From the NCBI GenBank assembly GCA_964017065.1, contig OZ024784.1, positions 10,025,152-10,089,151 of the forward strand: a stretch of DNA of 64,000 nt, read 5' to 3'. The notes beneath the pieces were generated by a model that made no database searches, was not told the origin of the DNA, and saw nothing but the letters and a program-made list of their open reading frames with translations. The translations under genes were made by a program, and so were the position numbers. Positions 1-14,700 of the stretch are shown here, in pieces (the first letter of the stretch is position 1; each line of letters starts with the position of its first letter). The DNA is from Haliclona indistincta (lineage: Eukaryota; Porifera; Demospongiae; Haplosclerida; Chalinidae).

Positions 1-2
1 CT

Positions 3-200
3 AATTATTGGAGCAAGAAAATTAAAAAACTCGGACATCTTGACAAAAATCCGAAAATTTCTACGTTTACGGAAGAACTGAAGAAGAAACTCGCAGGAGA
101 ACTGACTATGCCTTTTGCTGCAGGTGCAGACACTCGAAATTACACCAATGTGGTTCATGAATGTAATGTGGGCTTTGCTTCCCAGCACAAGACCAGGTAG
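3..200 (+). CDS. 3' end of an unrecognised protein gene (partial)
   Basis: An open frame enters from the left edge in the third forward frame and runs without a stop to TAG at 198-200, giving a 65-residue tail. The tail is rich in lysine and hydrophilic residues (it starts NYWSKKIKKLGHLDK and ends NVGFASQHKTR). The composition looks like real coding sequence, because lysine, glutamate and hydrophobic residues alternate and the frame stays open while the other frames are broken. I do not recognise the family. It may be the last exon of a gene whose body lies outside the window. Its 3' end faces the 3' end of the coiled-coil gene on the other strand, 113 bp away. Confidence 0.45.
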   Translation, partial: NYWSKKIKKLGHLDKNPKISTFTEELKKKLAGELTMPFAAGADTRNYTNVVHECNVGFASQHKTR

Positions 201-313
201 TGCCACATATCTATTTTACAGAATGGTGGGCTCAGTATCTTTTGATTCCAAATATCAAATCAGGCGAGTGCACAACATTTGAACCACCAAGGCACTGAAC
301 TCACACACATTTG

Positions 314-1011
314 TTATCTACTCACATACAACTGTCCAGCTTCTCTGAAGTTGTCAGCAAGCTGAGCCATTTCAGCTTCAAAGTCTGCACTATATAAAAC
401 TGTGGAGTAATATACAACACACCAGACTACTGACAGGTTTGTTGATTGCTTATGTTCTTCATCAATTATTCTTAATTTCAAATCTTCGATATTCCTTCTT
501 TTCTGCTGAACCACCAGCTCAGTACTACAGTCAAACATTAGTTTATTATTGCAACTCTATTTACACTGTTATTTACTGGTGACACTCAGTCTCCACTAGT
601 TCTTGTTTCTGCTCCATAATGCTCACTGTCTCACTCATCTTGGTGTGCTTCTGAGTCACAGTAGCTATCTTTGATATAGCTGAAGGGTGAATATGTGCAA
701 AAGTAAAAGTTTACCAAATTTCTACCAACTATTATATTAGCCTTGTACCCAGGCTCTCTGGCGACGATTTAATGGTGGTATAATTAAAATCGCCGCCAGA
801 GAGCCTGATACGAGGCTACTATGTACTCACCGCTTTCTAGCTTTGTTTCAAGATGGCGTCTTCTGGTCACTTCCTGTGCCAATACCTTATCATTTTCCTG
901 TCTTTCTGTATTAACGATACAGTGTATACATCTAGGGTAATACGTTTGCAACTAACCTATTTGCAATTCCTTCAAAGTTCTCTGAATTACGTCCACTTGA
1001 AAACTCTCCAT
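314..1011 (-). CDS. Small coiled-coil protein, five exons, family unknown
   Basis: Five minus-strand exons (957-1011, 831-905, 577-679, 435-524, 314-389) join in frame to 399 nt, or 132 residues, from ATG at 1011 to a stop at 314. Donors and acceptors are ordinary, apart from a GTCAGT donor after exon 4. Nearly the whole product is predicted helical coiled coil (for example LAQEVTRRRHLETKLES and VVQQKRRNIEDLKLRIIDEE), with no other domain seen. It vaguely resembles CCDC172-type coiled-coil proteins, but coiled coils match by composition, so I do not assign a name. The gene shares a short divergent promoter with RPS20. Intron 2 contains a palindromic repeat. Confidence 0.7.
738..818. repeat. 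Palindromic AGCCTCGT-type inverted repeat, copy 1
   Basis: The left arm reads TAGCCTTGTACCCAGGCTCT and the right arm reads AGAGAGCCTGATACGAGGCTA, so the 81-bp segment folds back on itself. Related arms occur at 44478-44506 and 50171-50243. It sits in intron 2 of the coiled-coil gene. It looks like a very short palindromic MITE or similar foldback element. Confidence 0.75.
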
Positions 1012-1155
1012 CTTGCAGGCTAGCTATCGGCTGTTTTATAATTTCCCGCGTTTTGGATACTCCCGTATTATGATTATTTTCCGATCACACGCACGTGCTC
1101 GTTGGCTCACCGCTGTCCTTCTTCGGTTAAGTCGGCCAATCTTAGTGAATCGAGA
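1012..1155. promoter_or_regulatory. Divergent promoter of the coiled-coil gene and RPS20
   Basis: Only 144 bp separate the two start codons. The gap holds a canonical E-box (CACGTG at about 1092-1097) and a pyrimidine run (TCCTTCTT, about 1116-1123) placed where a 5' TOP start of a ribosomal-protein mRNA would be expected. No TATA box is obvious. The transcription starts themselves are inferred. Confidence 0.5.
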
Positions 1156-1819
1156 ATGGTGAGGCGACTGTGTGGTTCTGGTGCATTTCACTGTTCTTTG
1201 ATTTCATGTATTTAACTGTTAAAACCATTGATTGGCGTTGTGTGTGTGTGTGTGTGTTCATAGAGTTATAAAAAGGAAGGTCAGCAAGAGGAGACACCCA
1301 TACACAAGATCAGGATTACTCTCACCAGTAGAAATGTAAAGAGTCTTGAGAAAGGTAAATCATAGCAGGGTTTGGCCATCACCATTGTGCAAGAAACTAT
1401 GTGGACGGTGCATTTATATTTACTGTTATGTTCATGTTTGATGTCCCATAATATTATTGTGCTCTAATCTATTTTTTCAGTATGCACTGATCTCATCCGC
1501 AGAGCTAAAGAAGCTTCTTTGCCTAAGGTGAAGGGCCCAGTTAGAATGCCCACAAAAACACTGAAAATCACTTGTCGTAAGACCCCTTGTGGCGAGGGAA
1601 CCAAGACCTGGGATCGTTTTGAGTTGAAGATTCACAAGCGTGTCATCGATCTGCATAGTGCTGCAGACACTGTGAAGCAGATTGTATCCATAACCAGTAG
1701 CTTTAGTAATGAAGTGTATGCTTAGCTTAGCTTGGTTTGGTTATGTGCTTGACTCTAACCAGACTTCAATCTCCATTGAACCAGGAGTGGAGGTGGAGGT
1801 CACCATTGCTGATGCTTGA
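1156..1819 (+). CDS. RPS20: 40S ribosomal protein S20 (uS10)
   Basis: Four exons (1156-1158, 1264-1354, 1481-1683, 1763-1819) give 117 residues; the human protein has 119. The first coding exon is only the ATG, followed at once by a GTGAGG donor. Family signatures read straight through the joins: [48 protein letters not shown] and the C-terminal [15 protein letters not shown]. uS10 sits in the head of the small ribosomal subunit. A TOP-like pyrimidine tract upstream fits translational control of ribosomal-protein mRNAs, which is inferred. The gene runs divergently from the coiled-coil gene, and its 3' end faces that of B9D2 183 bp away. Confidence 0.97.
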
Positions 1820-2001
1820 AGTGTCTAGCTCTAGCACTATGTGTGTATGTCATTACTCTCTTGTTAACACAATGAATAGTTATTGTCAGAAATGAGTCGT
1901 GACTGAGAATTACTTTTCACAAATAATGTCATATCAACCTTGAAATTGACAATAGTATTGTCATGCACAAAATGATTGCAGTGAACATTGTGTAGTAAAT
2001 T

Positions 2002-3277
2002 CTAAACTACTTCAACGCCAAACTTTTCAAAGTTCCTGAGGACAACTCCTAGTTTAACATGTACTGTTCCAGATGCTTCTGTTCTTAGTCTCTGTCTGTC
2101 TCTACTACTGTATATGACTGATTCTTGTGTGAGTTCTGGTCCTCCACCCATGAAGAAAGCTGAGTGGGGGTGTGATTTATACAAGGGTTTCTTATTGTCA
2201 CAATGGAACTATGAGTGGACTTACAAATGAATTGATCTTTGAAGGAGCCCACTGGTCTCCAAGTGACACATTCTAGATCATGTGATCCTGGTACAGTTGG
2301 CACATGACAGAACCCATAGCCATCTGTAATAACATGAAGAACTGAGCAGATTAATACAGTTTAGTATTAGTAGAGTCAGCACATACGTGCCAAGCTATAG
2401 GCTTAGCTGAGCATCATGTTATAGTTTAGTATTAGTAGAGTCAGTACATACGTGCCAAGCTATAGGCTTAGCTGAGCATCATGTTATAGTTTAGTATTAG
2501 TAGAGTCAGCACATACGTGCCAAGCTATAGGCTTAGCTGAGCATCATGTTATAGTTTAGTATTAGTAGAGTCAGTACATACGTGCCAAGCTATAGGCTTA
2601 GCTGAGCATCATGTTATAGTTTAGTATTAGTAGAGTCAGCACATACGTGCCAAGCTATAGGCTTAGCTGAGCATCATGTTATAGTTTAGTATTAGTAGAG
2701 TCAGCACATACGTGCCAAGCTATAGGCTTAGCTGAGCATCATGTTATAGTTTAGTATTAGTAGAGTCAGTACATACGTGCCAAGCTATAGGCTTAGCTGA
2801 GCATCATGTTATAGTTTAGTATTAGTAGAGTCAGTACATACGTGCCAAGCTAGAGGCTTAGCGCATAGTTGTTTGAGTGAATTGCTACTGGCTTACAAAG
2901 CTCATGCCGTCCAAAAATATCTTCATGCCAAACTTCAAAATGCAGTTTTGGCCATCCTTGTAGCCCCTTGCAAGCCAAGTGAAGATCTATGTAAAGGAGA
3001 AGAGTAATAGGCTCTGTTGGGTAGTTAGTTGAAGCTGCTAGCATACCAATAGGATGAGACCATCGTGCAAATGATCCATCCTGTGAAGGTGAGACTAGAT
3101 GAGTGTATATTATGTAAGTGAACGCACTTGAGGGTGATCAACATGAGTCTGTCCTTCTTTCAGTCCCTCTAATGTCTTCCAAGCTGATCCATATGCAACT
3201 CCCCACTTACAGAACAAGTTAGCCGATGGAAAACCGCTTCCGCCAACTAGATCTCCAATTAGATGGACTTCTGCCAT
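2002..3277 (-). CDS. B9D2: B9 domain-containing protein 2
   Basis: Five exons (3128-3277, 3047-3080, 2897-2986, 2225-2323, 2002-2159) join to 531 nt, or 176 residues; human B9D2 has 175. The start [12 protein letters not shown], the block [14 protein letters not shown], then [20 protein letters not shown] and the tail [10 protein letters not shown] match the B9 (C2-like) fold throughout. B9D2 works with B9D1 and MKS1 in the transition zone at the base of cilia, so it fits a ciliated animal. Intron 2 is only 60 bp. Intron 3 carries a 65-bp tandem array and accounts for most of the gene length. The start is set by the conserved MAEVH opening. Confidence 0.95.
2358..2872. repeat. Tandem array, 65-bp unit, eight copies
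   Basis: The motif ACATACGTGCC recurs at 2381, 2446, 2511, 2576, 2641, 2706, 2771 and 2836, exactly 65 bp apart. Copies are nearly identical. The base just before ACATACG is C or T in the order C,T,C,T,C,C,T,T. The unit has a short palindromic part around AGCTATAGGCTTAGCT. The array lies wholly inside B9D2 intron 3. The last copy is cut short and has one substitution (CTAGAGGC). Confidence 0.95.
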
Positions 3278-3739
3278 TTTTCTGGCCTGTGCAAGCAGCG
3301 CAGGTAGCTACAGTAGCAACGTCAGTGCAGTGCTAGTGGTCAGCTACATGCAGCAGTTGCCATGCCACAGGCGATGTTTGTTACTTTCCGCTCAATTAGA
3401 ATACAATACCGTAATTAATTACAGATCTAGTGGGTGTGGTTTAGTGGGCGTAGCTCGTTGTTTGCAAACTAGCTAGCAAGAAAACCGTTATAAGGAAAGA
3501 TCCTAACTGTGTATGCAGGCTACATTTTGCAGTATCTACAGTTACTTGGTGAGTTGCATTCATGTTTTCACAGTAAATATTTCATGCGTAAACTGCCTAT
3601 TAGTATAAAATAGGTGCTATTAAATTGTCAGATTCCGGGCTGTTTGCACTTCCTACAGGTGCTACCAGATCCGATAAAGTAAACACGCTGTACTACACCC
3701 GGACATTGGGGCCAAGATCGTCAGGCATCATCTATCTAC
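3278..3739. promoter_or_regulatory. Divergent promoter region B9D2 / HUNK-like kinase, with a likely 5' UTR intron
   Basis: 462 bp separate the start codons of two divergent genes. On the plus strand, TTACTTG|GTGAGT at 3548/3549 and TTCCTACAG at 3658 have donor and acceptor form, so the kinase mRNA probably has a non-coding first exon and a 110-bp 5' UTR intron (3549-3658). No TATA box is convincing. Confidence 0.45.
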
Positions 3740-8313
<4,574 letters not shown>

Positions 8314-8400
8314 CATAAATAACAATATTACTACAGGTTGTCATTAAATTATTACTGATATCACTTGTCAATAATAAATATTTGATATTAGATTTACATC

Positions 8401-8598
8401 TTAACTACATAGCTATAGCAAATGAAATAATCGTACAGCAGGTTTCTTAGTGAAAAGGACGTCACTTACTCCAAAATCACTGTCGTTTAAATTGTTCAGA
8501 ATTTCCACAGTCATGCATCTGTCATGGAACACATGCACGACACTCACTGACTCTACGCTCTTTGCTTCAACATTGCAAGATATCTGAAGAATACACAT
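8401..8598 (-). CDS. Possible small protein exon pair between two plus-strand genes
   Basis: A minus-strand open segment begins with ATG at 8598. It contains SVVHVFHDRCMTVEILNNLN and ends at a strong donor (GGA|GTAAGT at 8470). A CTATAG acceptor at 8413 joins it to LCS and a stop at 8401, giving 46 residues in frame. The segment could instead be an internal exon with an acceptor at TTCTTCAG (just upstream of codon ATA), but I found no upstream exon in phase. It overlaps the 3' UTR region of the kinase gene on the other strand. Family unknown; it may be non-coding. Confidence 0.25.
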
Positions 8599-8761
8599 GA
8601 TTGTTGTATTACATACATGTAGTGTGCAAAATCATAACAGCCTCAAACTGCCGCGTTGCGCATGTGCAATGAATTACATCCACATGGCACAGTGCTCGTG
8701 CACGATGCGACAACGAGGTTATTCCTTTTGATGGCAGCATTACTGGACATCTTAGCAAATC
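8599..8761. promoter_or_regulatory. Upstream region of POLR3F
   Basis: 163 bp lie between the small minus-strand segment and the POLR3F start. The segment is locally richer in CpG (GCCGCGTTGCGCATGTGC) than its surroundings, as expected of a housekeeping promoter. No specific element is identified. Confidence 0.3.
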
Positions 8762-11700
8762 ATGGCCGTGGCTGAGATAGCCATCAAACAAGAAATTATG
8801 TCGGTTGAGGCCGAGAACAGTGAAGCAATACCAGCAGCAGATCCAGTAAACCTAGAAGAACGGATTTTACATCTCTGTGCCAAATATCCGAAGGGAATCA
8901 CTGATCAGATGATAGTAACTGACCAGCCTGCTATAGACACTGTCAAGAGAATGAAAGCTCTGCAGAGGCTGCTGTCAATGGTGAGTTAGTGAGTACATGT
9001 GTTGTGAGAAGGTGTGGTCGTTTAAGTATGCCTACTTGTGACTACAATGTGTATCACCCAGTGTGTTGTACTAATTTGGACACAGTTATGTTAGCATCTA
9101 CTTAAGTAGGTCTTGCTTGCTGCTGCTGCTGTGTGAGCATGTGTCAATTGTTAGTAATCGATCTCTAGGAAAATATCTACTGTCACTTGATGCTTTTTTA
9201 TACATGCAGGGAAAAGTTGATCTTCTCAAGCAAGGTGCTAACCTCATTTATCGACTCAAGACCACTGCTTCCACACCAAGGTACTGGTCGGTGTTGTGTA
9301 TAATAGCAGGATACACAGTAAGATAAAATTCCTATCTCGATTATACCCTCTTTTTGAGGCAAATTATATCTTACCATTATTATTTTCATTGTTGGATGCA
9401 CAACGGCTGACAACTGCTGTAGTAATTCTGCACATCTTGCTAATGACACTGGTTGGGGTAGCATATCCATCAGGTTGGCACGAAACCATAGCTACACCAG
9501 ACTGAAAACATGTCCATCATATAATTATTTGTTTGTTCTTCAAAGACTATCTAAAATTTTATGAACACTGAGAATTCATTGTCTAATGCCATAGTTGAGG
9601 TCACCAAGCGAAACACTCAAAGTAGTCGAGAGCCTAGAGAAGTTGAACTACAGTATTTTTTCAAATGACTGCAGTATAATCTCGTGGGATAACACCATTA
9701 AATGACTGCAGTATAATCTCGTGGGATAACACCATTACATTTTGTAGTTCATGGCAGAGGTGAATGAGTTACTTAGTCCACCTCTGGCTCCAATCATGTG
9801 CTATTGTCTAAATAAAATTGGTATTAATTGCGTATCCATACTACAAAGGCTTGTCCACACTACAGAACTGGTTCAATGGTTAAAGATCAGATCATAGTGC
9901 ATCAATCTGCTTACCGTGTGTCTGCACTGGTTGCCATTTGATCGAATTGCTGTTGTCGATCATGTCATGTGACGTAAGCAGCAGCTCGCTAAATAGCAAG
10001 AAAACTGGTCTAGTCACGTACTAACGCTATTCTGGTGTGTTTCATGTCCTTTCTTTGCAGACCAGGTGCAACTAGTCTCACGCCATGTCTTCGAGACTAC
10101 GCCCACATCCAATTCAAGTTACTTCAATGCACCTCCGTATATGCATTGGGGCGAATGCGCATCGATCTGCGTAGATTCATTGTTTTAAAATTGACGTGTA
10201 ATAGTGCGGATGGGATTAAACTGGTTTCAAACTAGAGTTCTAATGAACGCATACCCGTGTGCTGAGCTAGGAGCTAAACACGACTACTCCAGCATTACTG
10301 GAACACGCACGTTACAGCTAGCCCATAAACAGCTCCAGAAAAATAGATGGTAGCATACATGCACTAACAGTTGATTGGCACATCACAGAAGGCCTCAAGA
10401 AAGACTGATACCGTAGCTATAGGCCTCAAGAAGCTCTGACGTACGGTACATGTGAGACTGAGTGAGGACATCGACATGGATAGGAGGTTGGGTGACACAC
10501 CCACAATACCGTAAAGTGCTCTTACAAGGACACGTAGCTTTAGAAAGCCATGGATTAGCCGCTCGAGCAAGGCTTGCCAGCACAGAAAACATCTTCATAG
10601 GACTATAAATTCAGTGAAGAAGCTGCAGAGGGTGTTTTCGTGGAGAGTTTTGAGCGCTAAGACGTAAACAGGCGTGTTTTTTGTCCACACACACACACAT
10701 ATAGACGGACATAAACGCATAACCCTCGCGCATACTGCGCACGGGTAATGAGCATTGAACCGCATTAGAGCCCTAGTGCGGACGAGCCTTTAGTATGCAA
10801 ATTTGAAGGAAGAATTTGTTCCACGATGTAGTGTGAATACACCTTCATTCTTGGCGACTACAGTGGAACCTCTCTAAAGCGGGCACAATTGGGACCCATC
10901 AGCCAGTAAAGAGTAGGCCCCAGTCGGGAGGTCAATAATTTGTGCGCGTGGCCAAGTTCGTCGCACGGGACGATGCAGGAGTGTCAAAAGTCTCAAAAAC
11001 TGACTGAAACTCGAGTCTGTTGTACTTCATGACGATCTAGGCATCACCACAAGGTATCTTTCAGGCCTTGCTCGATTCTTGGAAGATCTCCAGGACCAAG
11101 GTGTCACGCACGAGGTGGGCCATCCTCACTATCGAGCGTGTTAATGTATTATGTTAGTCGTGTCGGACACAAACAACGTGGCTGCAATACGGAATAACGA
11201 GGTAGCCGCTTACGCTATTTAGAATGTTTTATTGTATTGCATCAATTGAGTTTCAATCAGGACCGCACTTCAGTGGCCGCTCGAGCGAGGTGGTCGCTTA
11301 TAGAGGTTTCACTGTATTAACAAGAGAAGTGAGCATCTTTGAAGATGGCATTTCACAGATAGGTGAATAGGGCGGCTAGGGATGAGATGGAACCTAGCTA
11401 GTGATGGCACAAAACATCCTAGCCTTTTTGACATGAAAAGCAGCCAAATATGATATGCCCAATCTTGCTGACTATTCTAGTGACACAGATCATCAAGTGG
11501 GCATTCATGATTGACTGAATGCTTGTGTGCTGATTTTGGTTATTAACAGTGATTAGATTAGAGTATACCGTATTGCCGTTTTTTTTCGCTGGTCAAATAG
11601 TTCGTTAGCCAAATTTGGGCTGGGTCTAATTTTCGTCACAGACCCACGTCATAGAACTTTTTAAATAGGCAAAAAGAATTTTCGAAATCTGATTTTCGAC

Positions 11701-14700
11701 CCGCACCAGTTGTTCGAAAATTAAATCCACATGAAAACTAGGCACCAAAGGTGCAGATGCCTCGGTGGAATGCCACCATTTCACATACACAGTAAAGTTA
11801 AACTAGTACTGCAGCTGTTGTACCTTTCTGTACAGCAATCACAATGCAGTATATAGTTATGCAATCAGAAGCCAATCAGTGCTGACCACTAATTCAACTG
11901 GGCGTGTCTATAAAGTTCAATTCGAGTGCAGAGCACAGCACAGCACATACACGAGCGAGATAGCGTCCATAGCTTGCTTACACAATTTCTTTAGAAATAC
12001 GCTGCTATCCTGTGACTTATCAGCTTCTAGGCAGTCAACTGTGGATAGTTTTGTCTACGGAGAACTCTAGATCATCAACTACTGTAGCTCAAGCTCGAGC
12101 TGTAGGCCTTCGAGAGAATTTCGCTAGACCTACCAAGCTGTTTTGTAGTACAAACGAACTCACTAGCTGTAAGGCAGTCAGCTGTAAACTGTTTTGTCTT
12201 TAGAGGAGTCCAGATAGCCGGGAACAGCCATCGAGGTAAGCATCTCACGCCATAACTCACGAACGGAGCTTTAGAACCAACAATTTATCAATTCAGTTCT
12301 GAGCAAATAGCGATTTCTACCTGTATTGCTGATATCAGCGCTTAGTTTTTAGCGTGCGATGCGCTATGCTGGCAACGGACAGAAAATGCACCATTGGTGC
12401 GGGTTATGCCTCGGTGGATGTGCATGTAATGCTATAACAGAGTAGGATTCATATTCTGCTGCCAGCATTCAAATAGCACAGGCAGAAGCAATGCAGCAAT
12501 TTTATAGTCATGCAACCAGAAGCCAAACAGTGCTGAGTAATAATGTAACTGGGCGTGCCTACAATGGTAGTAGCCTGGTTACAAGTATAGCTTCTTCGCG
12601 CAGTTTCTACGGACCTGCGCTGCCATCCTGTAGTATAAATTTAACCTACAAGCTACTAGACAGTCTGCTGTGGGTAGTTTTGTTTTCAAAGAAGTACTGA
12701 TCGACAGCAAAAGCCAACTCTAGAACAAAGCTTTGCATCGAACTTTCGCTAGTTCACAATCGAGATAATATCGAGTTCTACCTGCATTGCAAGTTTCAGA
12801 GCTTACCTTTCAGTGTGCGCCGCTAAAATGGTGAAACAGACAGACAGACAACGCGATTACAGTATGCCTCGTGGCTCCGCCCACCGAGGCATAATGACAC
12901 ACACACAACACGACTACTGTATGCCTCGTGGCTCCGCCCACCGAGGCATAATAACCGGCTATACGGTAGTATGGTGATATTGACCAATCAGATCTACTAG
13001 CTACTAGGTTCTGTTTCACATAGAACCAAGCTGTGCTTCATAGACACCAGGTGTTTCATTGGTTGATTTGAGCAGGATTATAGATTATAAGTAATAAAAA
13101 CATTTTAACAAAAATGCAAGAGATTTAGGGTTGGTACATGTATCGAAAAAGTATGAGAACAAGATTGTGAACTTATATGTAAGTAAACAAGATTTAAAAT
13201 ATAAAGGACTGTAACAATAGCAGTGTAATGCTACCTCCCTATTACAACTATAGAAAGCAGTTAATTTAGGGAGGTAGCATTACACTGCTATTGTTACAGT
13301 CCTTTATATTTTAAATCTTGTTTACTTACATATAAGTTCACAATCTTGTTTTCATACTTTTTCGATACATGTACCAACCCTAAATCTCTTGCATTTTTGT
13401 TAAAATGTTTTTTTTACTTGTTTCTTTTCTTTTTTATTTATTAATGACTTAGTTGGCACTTATGCTAATACAGTGTTACTGCAAAGAGAACTATTCTGGC
13501 CACTGCGGAGTGACTACACAGTCTACATGCACTTGATCAGCTCTGCACTACATGCAACACGTACCATGCTAAGCCTAGCTTTCTTACCAAGCCTGACAGG
13601 CAAATCAGTGACGATTTGCTCGTTGTCTGCTGTAAACGCTGCTAGCTAGTGCCTAGTGGAAGTAGCGTTTGTACTATGGTGCACTTTTAGTAGAATAATT
13701 ACATACACGGGCATGCGCGAGTAGGTGTAACCTAGTAACGGAGTTTAAGCAGAAGGCATGGAATAGAGTCTGTTATAGACCAACAATCACTGTTTTTCTG
13801 GAAATACTCGCTTCTCCCAGTGTTTTAGGCCTAAATAGATATCAGGTGGACTGACTGTCATAGGTAGCGTTGCTTCTGTGTACGTTTAGTTGCGTTTGGT
13901 TCACTCACTACTGTGCTAGACTCTGAAGAATAGGAAAGAAAGAAGATGAACAATTTATGTACATAAAATTTGTACTGTTAATATCGTTAGGACGTAGACG
14001 TGGACTTTTCTCGTTCTAGCTGTTTCTGCATTAAAGTTTCAAGCAGCTCTTTCTGGTGAACAGTTTCTGCATCAACATTTGTGAGCAGCTCCATTCAGTA
14101 GACCGTATGGCTTAGTTTTCCAGTTGTATGATGTCATAGGCAGGGGACAAGAGGTAAAATCTTGCCAGAAAAGTTGCCATTCGGAGTTATGGGTTGAAGT
14201 AGGCGTGAGATCGCCCTGGATTTGACTTCCCAGTTCATTTCTTCGTGGTAGCCTACCAGGACGCCTGCAGACTATCAATGGCACTCCACTAAAATTGGTT
14301 GGTGGCATTTGTTTGTGTTTCTCTTGGGATGCAGAACTCGGAAAAATTCATGATACATGTTTGGTTGTTGCCAGCAACCTACTATGTGTCAGAGTTAGTG
14401 TTGTGGGGCCCGGCGGATTTCGCTTGCAGGAGACTGTCTGGTCACAACTGCAGTAGGTGGATGGATCTCCACAGGAATTCATACAGAGCTAATTATAGGC
14501 TAAAGCCACAACTCTACAGCACTTACAATCTAACGGGTTTTTTCTCGGCAACTCGAACAGCTCAAGATCTACAAACAGTCTCCCTATCTCTTGTGGCAGC
14601 TTTATCGCATATCGTGAAACTGGTACATTGTCCCAGGCAGCGTAGTAGTACGGATTGAGCTGTTTAGTGCGTCAGGCACAATACGAGCAGTCTAGTGATA

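Noticed and set aside
2358..2872. CRISPR array
   Set aside because: Units are directly adjacent with no unique spacers, and the context is a eukaryotic intron.
10364..10598. Overlapping minus-strand frames of 67-68 codons
   Set aside because: No splice context or homology; they lie inside a POLR3F intron.
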